A program made the position numbers and the translations under genes. From assembly GCA_019118325.1 (NCBI GenBank), contig DWZE01000085.1, forward strand, positions 1 to 64,000: DNA of 64,000 bases. The letters run 5' to 3'. How positions within the stretch are numbered: position 1 is the stretch's first letter; every line of letters starts with the position of its first letter. Below are positions 48,612 to 58,296 of the stretch, piece after piece. This DNA comes from Candidatus Bacteroides intestinavium. GTDB lineage: Bacteria > Bacteroidota > Bacteroidia > Bacteroidales > Bacteroidaceae. The notes beneath the pieces were generated by a model. The model searched no databases, had not been told where the DNA came from, and saw nothing but the letters and a program-made list of their open reading frames with translations.

Positions 48612-48714
48612 TACACATTCTTCCGAAACAGGCCAACAAATCCGAAACAAATGACAGGACAAGCGTCCGGAAGGATCGGTCTGGAAACTGTTCGGTATTG
48701 TGCCCACCGGCGAA

Positions 48715-48802
48715 GATATCTCCGTATACGGGCGCAGATATCTCCGTGCACGGGCAAAGATATCTCCGTGTGCGGGCGGAGATATCTCCGTGTGCCCACG
48801 AA
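48715..48802. repeat. Array D: GATATC-centred palindrome, 22-bp period (48715, 48737, 48759, 48781)
   Basis: Units gatatctccgtatacgggcgca / gatatctccgtgcacgggcaaa / gatatctccgtgtgcgggcgga / gatatctccgtgtgcccacgaa. Confidence 0.95.
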
Positions 48803-48869
48803 GAAAATAGCAGTCCATAAGGCTGAAATCCCGCAAAAATCCGTACCTTTGTCCCTAAAATCATCGACA

Positions 48870-49409
48870 ATGAACCAGATACAGATAAAAGACAAGCGTT
48901 TTGCCGTCTCCATTCCCGAGGCGGACATCCTGAAGGAAGTGGACCGCGTGGCCGCAGAAATCAACCGTGACCTGGCCGGCAAGAATCCGCTGTTTCTCAG
49001 TGTGCTGAACGGCTCATTCATGTTCACCGCCGACCTGATGAAGCGCATCACCATTCCTTGTGAAGTGTCGTTCGTCAAGCTGGCATCCTACCAGGGCGTG
49101 ACCTCGACGGGCAAAGTGAAGGAGGTCATCGGCATCACCGAGGACCTGACGGACCGCACCATCGTCATCGTGGAGGACATCGTGGACACGGGCTTGACGA
49201 TGCAACGCCTCCTCGAAACATTGGGCACGAGACGTCCAAAGGAAATCCACATTGCCACGCTACTGGTGAAGCCGGAGAAACTGAAAGTGGACCTCGACAT
49301 CAAATACGTGGCCATGCAGATTCCCAACGATTTCATCGTGGGCTATGGACTGGACTACGACGGGCTGGGTCGAAACTACAAGGACATTTATACAGTGGTT
49401 AATGATTAA
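48870..49409 (+). CDS. hpt: hypoxanthine phosphoribosyltransferase
   Basis: LFLSVLNGSFMFTADLMKRI; VIVEDIVDTGLTM; start moved from 48651 to MNQIQIKDKRF. Confidence 0.95.
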   Translation: MNQIQIKDKRFAVSIPEADILKEVDRVAAEINRDLAGKNPLFLSVLNGSFMFTADLMKRITIPCEVSFVKLASYQGVTSTGKVKEVIGITEDLTDRTIVIVEDIVDTGLTMQRLLETLGTRRPKEIHIATLLVKPEKLKVDLDIKYVAMQIPNDFIVGYGLDYDGLGRNYKDIYTVVND

Positions 49410-49512
49410 TGGTAAGTGGTTAATGGCAAGGATGTTCCACACGCAGCCCATTTTACCATTAACCATTAATCATTAATCATTAACCATTAATCATTAACCA
49501 TTTACCATTAAT
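49396..49512. repeat. heptamer (CATTAAT/CATTAAC) repeat hairpin between hpt and adk
   Basis: gtggttaatgattaatggtaagtggttaatgg ... ccattaaccattaatcattaatcattaaccattaatcattaacca. Confidence 0.88.
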
Positions 49513-49515
49513 AAA

Positions 49516-50088
49516 ATGCTGAACATCGTAATTTTCGGCGCTCCCGGCTCAGGCAAGGGAACGCAAAGTGAGAGAATTGTAGCCAAGTATGGCATCAACC
49601 ACATTTCGACGGGCGACGTGCTGCGTGCCGAAATCAAAGCCGGCACCGAACTGGGCAAGACGGCCAAGGGCTACATTGACCAAGGTCAACTGCTGCCGGA
49701 CAACCTCATCGTAGACATCCTGGCCTCCACGCTCGACGGGCTGAAGGACTCGAAGGGCGTCATCTTCGACGGATTTCCCCGCACCATCGCCCAGGCCGAA
49801 GCGCTGAAGAAGATGCTGGCCGAGCGGGGTCAGGAAGTAAGCATCATGCTGGACCTCGAAGTGCCCGAAGACGAACTGATGAACCGCCTCATCCTGCGCG
49901 GACAGCAGAGCGGACGCGCCGACGACAACGAGGAGACCATCCGCAAGCGCCTCACCGTCTACCACAGCCAGACGGCTCCCCTCATCGACTGGTACAAGCA
50001 GGAGGGCAAGTATTGCCACATCAACGGACTGGGCGAACTGGAGCGCATCACGGGGGATATCTGCGAGGCGATTGATAAGGTGAAGTAA
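49516..50088 (+). CDS. adk: adenylate kinase
   Basis: IFGAPGSGKGTQSERI; ISTGDVLRAEI; DGFPRTIAQAEAL. Confidence 0.97.
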   Translation: MLNIVIFGAPGSGKGTQSERIVAKYGINHISTGDVLRAEIKAGTELGKTAKGYIDQGQLLPDNLIVDILASTLDGLKDSKGVIFDGFPRTIAQAEALKKMLAERGQEVSIMLDLEVPEDELMNRLILRGQQSGRADDNEETIRKRLTVYHSQTAPLIDWYKQEGKYCHINGLGELERITGDICEAIDKVK

Positions 50089-50135
50089 TTTCGCCAACTC
50101 GTATATTTGCACTGTAAAATGTGCAATTCCTTCAT

Positions 50136-50163
50136 AAAAGTGCACTGAATTCAGTGCACTTTT
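50136..50163. promoter_or_regulatory. 28-bp perfect palindrome abutting a -7 element (operator candidate)
   Basis: AAAAGTGCACTGAATTCAGTGCACTTTT; TATCTTTG at 50166-50173 immediately downstream. Confidence 0.7.
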
Positions 50164-50193
50164 CGTATCTTTGCCCCCGAAAAAGGAGAAAAA

Positions 50194-51363
50194 ATGGAGA
50201 AATTGCAAGCCTACTTCGATGCTTTGTTGAGGGATACCCCCACTGAACACCACCGTTACATGTTCGACCGCATAGACTGGGAGAACCGTCTGGTGGGATT
50301 GGTAGGGCCGCGCGGCGTAGGAAAAACCACGCTGATGCTGCAACATACCAAAGAACGGCTGGAGCGCAACACGACGCTCTTTGTCAATGCCGACGACCTC
50401 TATTTCTCCAGCCATCACTTGGTAGACCTGGCCGATGACTTTGTCAAGCGGGGAGGGCGCCACCTCATCATTGACGAAATACATAAATACCAAGACTGGG
50501 CACGCGAACTGAAACTGATATACGACTATCATGCGGGACTGCACGTCATCTTCACCGGCTCGTCCATCCTGGACATCCACAAAGGAACTGCCGACCTGAG
50601 CCGCCGCGCCTTGCTCTACCACATGCAGGGACTTTCCTTCCGCGAATACTTGCAGATGTTCCACGGCATCCAACTGCCTGTGCTGACTTTGGACGACATC
50701 CTGCACCACCGGCTGGAGCTGCCGCGCGATTTCCATCCCTATGCTTATTTCCCGGACTACCTGAAGCAAGGTTATTATCCGTTTTCACGGGAACGGCAAT
50801 TCGACATCCGGCTCCAACAGGTAGTGACCAAGACCCTGGAAACAGACATCCCCCAATACGCCGAGATGAGTGTCGCCACCAGCCGCAAACTGAAACGCCT
50901 GCTTACCGTTATCGCCCAGAGCGTGCCCTTCAAACCCAACATGAGCCATATCGCTACCACGATAGGCATCAGCCGGAACAGCCTGGCCGATTATTTCCTC
51001 TACCTGGAAGAGGCCGGTCTCATCGCCCAACTGCGCGACGACACCGGTGGCGTCCGGGGATTGGGCAAGGTGGACAAGGTTTATCTGGACAATCCCAACC
51101 TCGTGTATGCTTTGGCACACCAGACCGCTGATACCGGCAACCTGCGCGAAACATTCTTTTTCAACCAGACCCGTGTCAACTACGATACTATCACCTCTTC
51201 CGTTTCCGACTTCCGGATTGATGACTATACGTTCGAAGTAGGAGGACGAAACAAAAAGCAAAAGCAACTGCAAGGCATTGAGCAGGGATATGTGGTAAAA
51301 GACGACATCGAAAGCGGTTATATGAATGTCATTCCTTTATGGCAGTTCGGACTGAATTATTAA
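50194..51363 (+). CDS. ATP-binding protein (AAA_14/DUF4143 type)
   Basis: GLVGPRGVGKTTLMLQHTKERL; HLIIDEIHKYQDWARELKLIYD; C-terminal DUF4143 region. Confidence 0.93.
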   Translation: MEKLQAYFDALLRDTPTEHHRYMFDRIDWENRLVGLVGPRGVGKTTLMLQHTKERLERNTTLFVNADDLYFSSHHLVDLADDFVKRGGRHLIIDEIHKYQDWARELKLIYDYHAGLHVIFTGSSILDIHKGTADLSRRALLYHMQGLSFREYLQMFHGIQLPVLTLDDILHHRLELPRDFHPYAYFPDYLKQGYYPFSRERQFDIRLQQVVTKTLETDIPQYAEMSVATSRKLKRLLTVIAQSVPFKPNMSHIATTIGISRNSLADYFLYLEEAGLIAQLRDDTGGVRGLGKVDKVYLDNPNLVYALAHQTADTGNLRETFFFNQTRVNYDTITSSVSDFRIDDYTFEVGGRNKKQKQLQGIEQGYVVKDDIESGYMNVIPLWQFGLNY

Positions 51364-51387
51364 CTACAATTATATAATTAGGAAATC

Positions 51388-52584
51388 ATGCCAGAATCAA
51401 ACTTCGTAGACTACGTGAAGATATACTGCCGCTCGGGCAAGGGCGGACGGGGTTCCACACACATGCACCGTGCCAAGTACATGCCCAAGGGCGGACCCGA
51501 CGGCGGCGACGGCGGACGGGGCGGCAACATCATCCTGCGCGGCAACCGCAACTACTGGACACTCTTGCACCTGAAGTATCAGCGCCACGTCCTTGCCGGA
51601 CATGGCGAAAGCGGCTCGAAGAACCGCAGCTTCGGCAAGGACGGCGAGGACAAGGTGATAGAAGTGCCCTGCGGCACCGTGGCCTATAACGCCGAGACGG
51701 GCGAATACCTGTGCGACGTCACCGAGCACGGACAGGAGGTCATCCTGCTGAAAGGCGGACGGGGCGGACTGGGCAACTGGCACTTCCGTACCGCCACACG
51801 ACAGGCACCGCGCTTTGCCCAGCCGGGCGAGCCGATGCAGGAGATGACCGTCATCCTGGAACTGAAGTTGCTGGCCGACGTGGGCCTGGTGGGCTTCCCC
51901 AACGCGGGCAAATCGACCCTGCTCTCCACCGTGTCGGCCGCCAAGCCGAAGATTGCCAACTATCCCTTCACCACGCTGGAGCCCAACCTGGGCATCGTGT
52001 CCTACCGCGAAGGCAAGTCGTTTGTCATGGCGGACATCCCCGGTATCATCGAGGGAGCCAGCCAGGGCAAAGGCCTGGGCCTGCGCTTCCTGCGCCACAT
52101 CGAGCGCAACTCACTGCTGCTCTTCATGGTGCCTGCCGATGCGGACGACATCGCCAAGGAATACGATATCCTGCTGAACGAACTGAAGACATTTAATCCC
52201 GAGATGCTGGACAAGCAGCGTGTGCTGGCCGTCACCAAGTGCGACATGCTGGACCAGGAACTGATGGACGAAATAGAACCGACGCTGCCCGTCGGTATCC
52301 CGCACGTGTTCATCTCCTCTGTCAGCGGACTGGGCATCGACGTGCTGAAGGACATTCTCTGGACGGAACTGAACAAGGAGAGCAACCGCCTGGAAGGACA
52401 CGTCGAGAGCATCGCCCACCGCCCCAAAGACATGAGCCACCTGGCCGAAGAACTGCGCGAGGAAGGCGCCGATGAAGACCTTAGCGTGGAATATGTGGAC
52501 GAGGACGACATCGAAGACCTGGAAGACTTCGAATACGAAGAGGATTGGGACGAGGAAGAGGAAAACGACAAGGAACAGCAGTGA
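51388..52584 (+). CDS. obgE: GTPase ObgE/CgtA
   Basis: Gly-rich Obg domain [37 protein letters not shown]; acidic C terminus. Confidence 0.97.
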   Translation: MPESNFVDYVKIYCRSGKGGRGSTHMHRAKYMPKGGPDGGDGGRGGNIILRGNRNYWTLLHLKYQRHVLAGHGESGSKNRSFGKDGEDKVIEVPCGTVAYNAETGEYLCDVTEHGQEVILLKGGRGGLGNWHFRTATRQAPRFAQPGEPMQEMTVILELKLLADVGLVGFPNAGKSTLLSTVSAAKPKIANYPFTTLEPNLGIVSYREGKSFVMADIPGIIEGASQGKGLGLRFLRHIERNSLLLFMVPADADDIAKEYDILLNELKTFNPEMLDKQRVLAVTKCDMLDQELMDEIEPTLPVGIPHVFISSVSGLGIDVLKDILWTELNKESNRLEGHVESIAHRPKDMSHLAEELREEGADEDLSVEYVDEDDIEDLEDFEYEEDWDEEEENDKEQQ

Positions 52585-52586
52585 CC

Positions 52587-53882
52587 ATGAAAGTTATCCT
52601 GGAAACCCGCCGGCTTCTGCTCCGCGAACTGAGGCAAGAAGACTTCGACGACGCTTGCCTGCTGCTGCAAGACCCGGAGGTGATGTATGCCTACGAGGGA
52701 CCGTTCAGCCGGGAAGAAGTACAAGCATGGCTGGACAAGCAACTGCGCCGTTACCGGGAGGACGGTTTCGGCCTTTGGGCTCTGGTGGAGAAAAGCAGCG
52801 GTGCCCTCATCGGGCAATGCGGCCTTACACTCCAGGACTACAAGGACAGGCGGGTGCCCGAGATAGGCTATCTGTTGCGCCGGGCCTATTGGCACCGTGG
52901 ATTTGCCATCGAGGCTGCCCGGGCCTGCAAGGAGTATGCGTTTCGGACGCTTGGCTTCCGGGAGGTTTACTCCATCATACGCGACACCAACCTCCCTTCG
53001 CAGCAAGTGGCCCTGCGTAACGGTATGAACCGGGTGGACCGGATGGTGAAGCACTATAAGGGGGTGGACATGCCGCACCTGGTGTTCAAGGTCAGCAGCG
53101 ACACCGGTCTGTTGCGTCACCTGCTCTGTCAACCTGAAGTCTGCGCCTTCAGCACCACACGCCACGGAGGCGTCAGCACCGGTACCTATGCCTCGCTGAA
53201 CTGTACGCCCTACACGGGCGACGACCCTCAAAGCGTCAGCCGCAACCAGGAGATACTGCTTGCTTCCCTGCCTCAGCGCCCCAGGGAGCTTATCATCCCG
53301 TGGCAGACGCACGGCACGCGGGTATTGCCCATAGACGATGCTTTCCTCTCTGCGAACGAGGAACAACGCCACGCCTTGTTGCAAGGCATTGATGCCTTGG
53401 TCACCGACCGGCCCGGCATCTGCCTCTGCATCTCTACCGCAGACTGCATACCTATTTTATTATATGACTGGAAGCACCAAGCCATTGCCGCCGTCCATGC
53501 CGGTTGGCGGGGCACGGTGAACTTCATAGTCGGTCACGCCTTGGAGCAGATGCGCATCCTGTACGGTACGGACGGGGCAGACATCTCGGCCGTCATCGGA
53601 CCGGGCATCTCGCTCGCCGCCTTCGAGGTGGGCGACGAAGTGTACGAGGCCTTCCGGCTTGCCGGCTTTCCCATGGACCGCATCGCCCGCAAACAGGAGA
53701 AGTGGCACATCGACCTGTGGGAGGCCAACCGCCTGCAACTGCTGGACTTCGGCGTGCCGTCCGCTGCCATTGAGACGGCCGGCATCTGTACCTATACGCA
53801 CTGCGATGATTTCTTTTCGGCCCGCCGGCTGGGCATCCGGTCCGGGCGGATGCTGACGGGAATCATGCTGAACTATGTTTAA
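52587..53882 (+). CDS. fusion: N-terminal GNAT acetyltransferase plus C-terminal PgeF/YfiH peptidoglycan editing factor
   Basis: GNAT: LETRRLLLRELRQEDFDDA...IGYLLRRAYWHRGFAIEAARA...; PgeF: FSTTRHGGVSTGTYASLNC, IPWQTHGTRVL, ISTADCIPILLYD, AAVHAGWRGTV, SAVIGPGISLAAFEVGDEV; one uninterrupted frame. Confidence 0.9.
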   Translation: MKVILETRRLLLRELRQEDFDDACLLLQDPEVMYAYEGPFSREEVQAWLDKQLRRYREDGFGLWALVEKSSGALIGQCGLTLQDYKDRRVPEIGYLLRRAYWHRGFAIEAARACKEYAFRTLGFREVYSIIRDTNLPSQQVALRNGMNRVDRMVKHYKGVDMPHLVFKVSSDTGLLRHLLCQPEVCAFSTTRHGGVSTGTYASLNCTPYTGDDPQSVSRNQEILLASLPQRPRELIIPWQTHGTRVLPIDDAFLSANEEQRHALLQGIDALVTDRPGICLCISTADCIPILLYDWKHQAIAAVHAGWRGTVNFIVGHALEQMRILYGTDGADISAVIGPGISLAAFEVGDEVYEAFRLAGFPMDRIARKQEKWHIDLWEANRLQLLDFGVPSAAIETAGICTYTHCDDFFSARRLGIRSGRMLTGIMLNYV

Positions 53883-53900
53883 CCCAGATATTCCATAAAT

Positions 53901-54569
53901 ATGTTTCATCTTACCCTTTCCCCCGAACTCAAGTCGCGCTGTCCCGAATACCGCGGTGCGGCTGTCCTGGCCAACGTCACCAACACACTTTATTCCGAAG
54001 GACTCTGGCAGGAGATAGACGCTTTCACCCAAACCTTGCGCGCCTCGGAAACAGCCGACAGCATCAAGCAGCAACCCGCCATAGCCGCTACACGCGAAGC
54101 CTACCGTCGCCTGGGCAAAGACCCAAGCCGCTATCGTCCCTCGGCTGAAGCCCTGCGGCGCAGGCTGTTGCGCGGATTGGAACTATACAGAATTGATTCG
54201 TTGGTGGACCTGATAAACCTTGTCTCGCTACGCACCGGTTATAGTATCGGCGGTTTCGATGCAGACAAGATTCAGGGCACGGACCTTTGCCTGGGCGTAG
54301 GCCGGGCGGGCGAACCGTTTGAAGGCATCGGGCGTGGCATGCTCAATATTGAGGGACTGCCGGTGTTCCGCGATGCTGTGGGAGGTATTGGCACGCCCAC
54401 CAGCGATAACGAGCGTACCAAGATGGACGTCGGCACACGGCGTATACTGGCCATTATCAATGGATATGACGGGGATGAACAGCGGTTGAACGAGGCGGCT
54501 GGGATGACGCAGGAGTTGCTAAGGAAGTATGCGGAATCGGACGGGGGAAAGGTGCTGCTATTCGGATAA
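53901..54569 (+). CDS. B3/B4 tRNA-binding domain protein
   Basis: AIAATREAYRRLGKDPSRYRPSAEALRRRLLRG...LVDLINLVSL. Confidence 0.9.
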   Translation: MFHLTLSPELKSRCPEYRGAAVLANVTNTLYSEGLWQEIDAFTQTLRASETADSIKQQPAIAATREAYRRLGKDPSRYRPSAEALRRRLLRGLELYRIDSLVDLINLVSLRTGYSIGGFDADKIQGTDLCLGVGRAGEPFEGIGRGMLNIEGLPVFRDAVGGIGTPTSDNERTKMDVGTRRILAIINGYDGDEQRLNEAAGMTQELLRKYAESDGGKVLLFG

Positions 54570-54914
54570 CTATGCTTCTATACCGTTGCGACGCAGGATC
54601 TCCAGCAATTCGGCATCGCTGATGTTGTCACGCTCCGACTTGTCATAGATAGTAATCAGTTTGACTTCAGTGTCTGCTTGGGCAAAAATAACGGTATAGG
54701 TAATCACTCGGGCCCCGCCGCTTTTCCCCTTCCCTTTAGAGGTGATTGCCAAACGGACCTTGCGCAAACGATGGCCTAACTCTGTGCCAAGAAAAGGATT
54801 CTGGTGTAAATCCTCAAGCAATTGGGCGTAGTCCTGTTTCATGGAGCGATAGCGTTTGGATAATTTCTTAAGCGCTCTCGCAAAATCCGGAGTATAAGTA
54901 ATCTTACAGTTCAT
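54570..54914 (-). CDS. RelE/HigB-like toxin
   Basis: ITYTPDFARALKKLSKRYRSMKQDYAQLLEDL...KVRLAITSKGKGKSGGARVITYTV. Confidence 0.8.
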   Translation of the reverse strand: MNCKITYTPDFARALKKLSKRYRSMKQDYAQLLEDLHQNPFLGTELGHRLRKVRLAITSKGKGKSGGARVITYTVIFAQADTEVKLITIYDKSERDNISDAELLEILRRNGIEA

Positions 54915-55197
54915 TGAGCAACTCTTCCGCTGGCTTAAACTCCAGTTTCCCTTCCAAGTTCAACTTTAACTCTTTACATGCCTGGTCGAAGTTGGTCAAG
55001 ATTTCCTCCTTGGTCATGTAGGGTTCCGCTTCTTCAGAGGCCACGGCAGAGGCTGGCTGGGACGCGGCATACTCGTGCTTCTTGCGCTCTTCGCAGCGCA
55101 AGAAGTTCTTCAGTTTCTTCAGGATATGGACGTCGCTGACATTGAGCACGTCGCGGATTACTTCGTTTTGCAAGGATTCCAACGTCGTGGTAGTCAT
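54904..55197 (-). CDS. cognate antitoxin
   Basis: Small acidic ORF overlapping the toxin start, same strand. Confidence 0.65.
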   Translation of the reverse strand: MTTTTLESLQNEVIRDVLNVSDVHILKKLKNFLRCEERKKHEYAASQPASAVASEEAEPYMTKEEILTNFDQACKELKLNLEGKLEFKPAEELLNEL

Positions 55198-55364
55198 AGG
55201 GCAAGATGCTTAGAGATTGTTTGTATTCCTATGTTTAGTGTTTGCAAAGATAGGATAAGCAATTCTTTTCTCCAAACCTCTGCATAAAAAAACGGGAGGC
55301 CTCCGCACAAACTTTGCGAACCTTTCACTACCTTTGCGGAAAATAGCACAGAAAAACAAACTGA

Positions 55365-56372
55365 ATGATAGAAAAACTGATTGTACTCGAAGATATAGAC
55401 CCCGTCATCTTCTATGGCGTGAACAATGCCAACATGCAACTTATCAAGGCCCTCTACCCCAAACTGCGCATCGTGGCGCGGGGCAATGTCATCAAGGTGC
55501 TGGGCGATGAGGAAGAGATGTGCGCCTTCGAGGAGAACATCCTCAAGCTGGAGAAATACTGTGCCGAATACAACCAGCTGAAAGAAGAAACCATCATCGA
55601 CATCATCAAGGGCAACGCCCCGCAGGCGGAGAAGAGCGGCAACGTCATCGTCTTCAGCGTCACGGGTAAGCCCATCATCCCGCGTAGCGAGAACCAGCAA
55701 CGCCTGGTGGATGCCTTCCGCGAGCACGACATGGTGTTCGCCATCGGCCCGGCGGGCTCGGGCAAGACGTACACCGCCATCGCCCTGGCCGTGCGGGCAC
55801 TGAAGAACAAGGAAATCAAGAAGATTATCCTGAGCCGCCCCGCCGTGGAGGCAGGCGAGAAACTGGGCTTCCTGCCGGGCGACATGAAGGAGAAGATTGA
55901 CCCGTATCTGCAACCCCTCTACGATGCCTTGCAGGACATGATTCCCGCCGCCAAGTTGCAGGAATACATGGACCAGAACGTCATCCAGATAGCTCCCCTG
56001 GCCTTCATGCGCGGACGGACGCTGAACGACGCGGTGGTCATCCTGGACGAAGCGCAGAACACGACCTCTGCCCAAATCAAGATGTTCCTCACCCGCATGG
56101 GCATGAACACGAAGATGATCGTGACGGGCGACATGACGCAGATTGACCTGCCTTCGTCGCAGGTGTCCGGCCTGGTGCAGGCGCTCCGCATCCTGAAGGG
56201 TGTGAAGGGCATTGCCTTCATCGAACTGAACCAGAAGGACATCGTGCGACATAAATTAGTCACCCGCATCGTCGAAGCCTACGACAAGTACGAGAAGGAG
56301 CAGAAGGCAGAACGGGAGCGCAAGAAAGAAGAAACCATAGCTAAAACAACAAGATATGAAAGCATTAACTAA
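55365..56372 (+). CDS. PhoH family protein
   Basis: [80 protein letters not shown]. Confidence 0.96.
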   Translation: MIEKLIVLEDIDPVIFYGVNNANMQLIKALYPKLRIVARGNVIKVLGDEEEMCAFEENILKLEKYCAEYNQLKEETIIDIIKGNAPQAEKSGNVIVFSVTGKPIIPRSENQQRLVDAFREHDMVFAIGPAGSGKTYTAIALAVRALKNKEIKKIILSRPAVEAGEKLGFLPGDMKEKIDPYLQPLYDALQDMIPAAKLQEYMDQNVIQIAPLAFMRGRTLNDAVVILDEAQNTTSAQIKMFLTRMGMNTKMIVTGDMTQIDLPSSQVSGLVQALRILKGVKGIAFIELNQKDIVRHKLVTRIVEAYDKYEKEQKAERERKKEETIAKTTRYESIN

Positions 56373-57300
56373 AACAGACTACAACTTCCCCGGTCAGCAA
56401 TCAGTTTACCACGGGAAAGTACGCGACGTGTACAACATCAACGGTGAGAAACTGGTCATGGTGGCTACGGACCGCATCTCGGCCTTCGACGTCATCCTGC
56501 CCAAAGGAATCCCCTACAAGGGACAGATACTGAACCAGATAGCCGCCAAGTTCCTCGACGCCACGACGGACATCTGCCCCAACTGGAAGCTGGCCACGCC
56601 CGACCCGATGGTGACCGTGGGCGTGTTCTGCGAGGGCTTCCCCCTGGAGATGATTGTGCGCGGCTATCTCTGCGGCTCGGCATGGCGGGCGTATAAGAGC
56701 GGCGTGCGCGAAATCTGCGGCGTGCGTCTGCCGGAGGGCATGAAGGAGAACCAGAAATTCCCCACCCCCATCATCACCCCGACCACGAAGGCCGAGATTG
56801 GCGAGCACGATGCCGACATCTCCAAGGAGGAAATCCTGGCGCGCGGCCTCTGCACGCCCGAGGAATACGCCGTGCTGGAGGACTACACCCTGCGCCTCTT
56901 CGAGCGCGGAACGCAGATAGCCGCCGAGCGCGGGCTCATCCTGGTGGACACGAAGTATGAGTTCGGCAAACACGAGGGCAAGATTTACCTCATGGACGAG
57001 ATACACACGCCCGACTCCAGCCGCTACTTCTACAGCGAAGGCTACGAGGAGCGTTTCGCCCAGGGCGAGCCGCAACGCCAGCTCTCGAAGGAGTTCGTGC
57101 GCGAATGGCTGATGGACAACGGCTTCCAAGGCAAGGAGGGACAGCAGGTGCCCGAGATGACGGACGACATCGTGCGCGGCATCAGCGACCGCTACGTCGA
57201 GCTCTACGAGCACATCACCGGCGAGAAGTTCGTGCCGCAGGACACGGAGGACATCGCCACGCGCATCGAGCGGAATGTAACGAATTATCTCCATCGGTAA
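56356..57300 (+). CDS. purC: phosphoribosylaminoimidazolesuccinocarboxamide synthase
   Basis: [46 protein letters not shown]. Confidence 0.96.
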   Translation: MKALTKTDYNFPGQQSVYHGKVRDVYNINGEKLVMVATDRISAFDVILPKGIPYKGQILNQIAAKFLDATTDICPNWKLATPDPMVTVGVFCEGFPLEMIVRGYLCGSAWRAYKSGVREICGVRLPEGMKENQKFPTPIITPTTKAEIGEHDADISKEEILARGLCTPEEYAVLEDYTLRLFERGTQIAAERGLILVDTKYEFGKHEGKIYLMDEIHTPDSSRYFYSEGYEERFAQGEPQRQLSKEFVREWLMDNGFQGKEGQQVPEMTDDIVRGISDRYVELYEHITGEKFVPQDTEDIATRIERNVTNYLHR

Positions 57301-57312
57301 GTCCCGGTTGAA

Positions 57313-57432
57313 CCCCACGCGCGGGCTACTGTAAACACCCACGCGTGGGGTACAAAGACACCCCACGCGTGGGGTATGATGGTACCCCACGCGTGACCCC
57401 TGATGATACCCCACGCGTGGGGTCTAAAACCC
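57313..57432. repeat. ACGCGT-centred palindrome array (ACCCCACGCGTGGGGT), exact 24-bp period, five units
   Basis: Unit starts 57313, 57337, 57361, 57385, 57409; units 3 and 5 are perfect 16-bp palindromes; 8-bp linkers vary. Confidence 0.95.
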
Positions 57433-57523
57433 GCTCAGAAGCACTTCTGGAGGGGTTTGGAGGGAGACATCGGAGGCTTGTGCCTCGAATGCCGGAATTT
57501 ATGATTTGTAAACAAATATTGTT

Positions 57524-58258
57524 ATGGAATATCCTCAAGAGAAAGTCAAGCCCTACGGACAGGAGGGCAAGAAGGTGGAGCAGGTGGAGCGCATGTTCGA
57601 CCACATTGCCCCCGCCTACGACCGCCTGAACCGCCTCATGTCGCTGGGCATCGACCGTTCGTGGCGGCGCACGGCGCTGAAGTGGCTGCGCCCCCACCGG
57701 CCCGCCCTGGTGCTGGACGTGGCCACAGGCACGGGCGACTTTGCCATACAGGCCTGCCGGATGCTGCCCTCCGCCTCGCTTACGGGCGTCGACCTGTCCG
57801 AAGGCATGATGCAGGTGGGGCGCCGGAAGGTGGAGCAGGCGGGTCTGGCCGCCCGTATCGACTTCCAACGGGAGGACTGCGAGGCGTTGACGTTCAGCGA
57901 CGCCTCGTTCGACGCCGTCACCGTGGCCTTCGGCATCCGCAACTTCGAGCACCTGGACCGCGGCCTGCGCGAGATGTGCCGCGTGTTGCGCCCCGGCGGT
58001 CACCTGGTCATCCTCGAACTCTCCACGCCCGACCGCCCGCCCATGAAGCAACTCTACCGGATTTACTCACGGCTCATCCCGCTGATGGGCCGCCTCGTGT
58101 CGCACGACCGCAGCGCCTACACCTACCTGCCGCAGAGCATCCGCGCCTTCCCGCAAGGCGAAGTGATGAGCGAGAGCATCCGTCGCGCGGGCTTTTCGGA
58201 CGTACGGTTCCGGCGGCTGACGTTCGGGGTCTGCACACTGTATATGGCAACGAAATAA
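57524..58258 (+). CDS. ubiE: demethylmenaquinone methyltransferase (UbiE/MenG)
   Basis: [67 protein letters not shown]. Confidence 0.96.
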   Translation: MEYPQEKVKPYGQEGKKVEQVERMFDHIAPAYDRLNRLMSLGIDRSWRRTALKWLRPHRPALVLDVATGTGDFAIQACRMLPSASLTGVDLSEGMMQVGRRKVEQAGLAARIDFQREDCEALTFSDASFDAVTVAFGIRNFEHLDRGLREMCRVLRPGGHLVILELSTPDRPPMKQLYRIYSRLIPLMGRLVSHDRSAYTYLPQSIRAFPQGEVMSESIRRAGFSDVRFRRLTFGVCTLYMATK

Positions 58259-58296
58259 CCCTAAGAATCATACCTTTAACTTTCATCATACACACT

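Noticed and set aside
56401-57414. Minus-strand ORF with repeated TPRVG octapeptide
   Set aside because: The octapeptide is simply the 24-bp ACGCGT palindrome array read in frame; the rest is antisense to purC.
57313-57432. CRISPR array
   Set aside because: Repeat core is 14-16 bp and spacers are 8 bp, far below CRISPR sizes; no cas genes in the window. The same reasoning applies to the 22-bp arrays.
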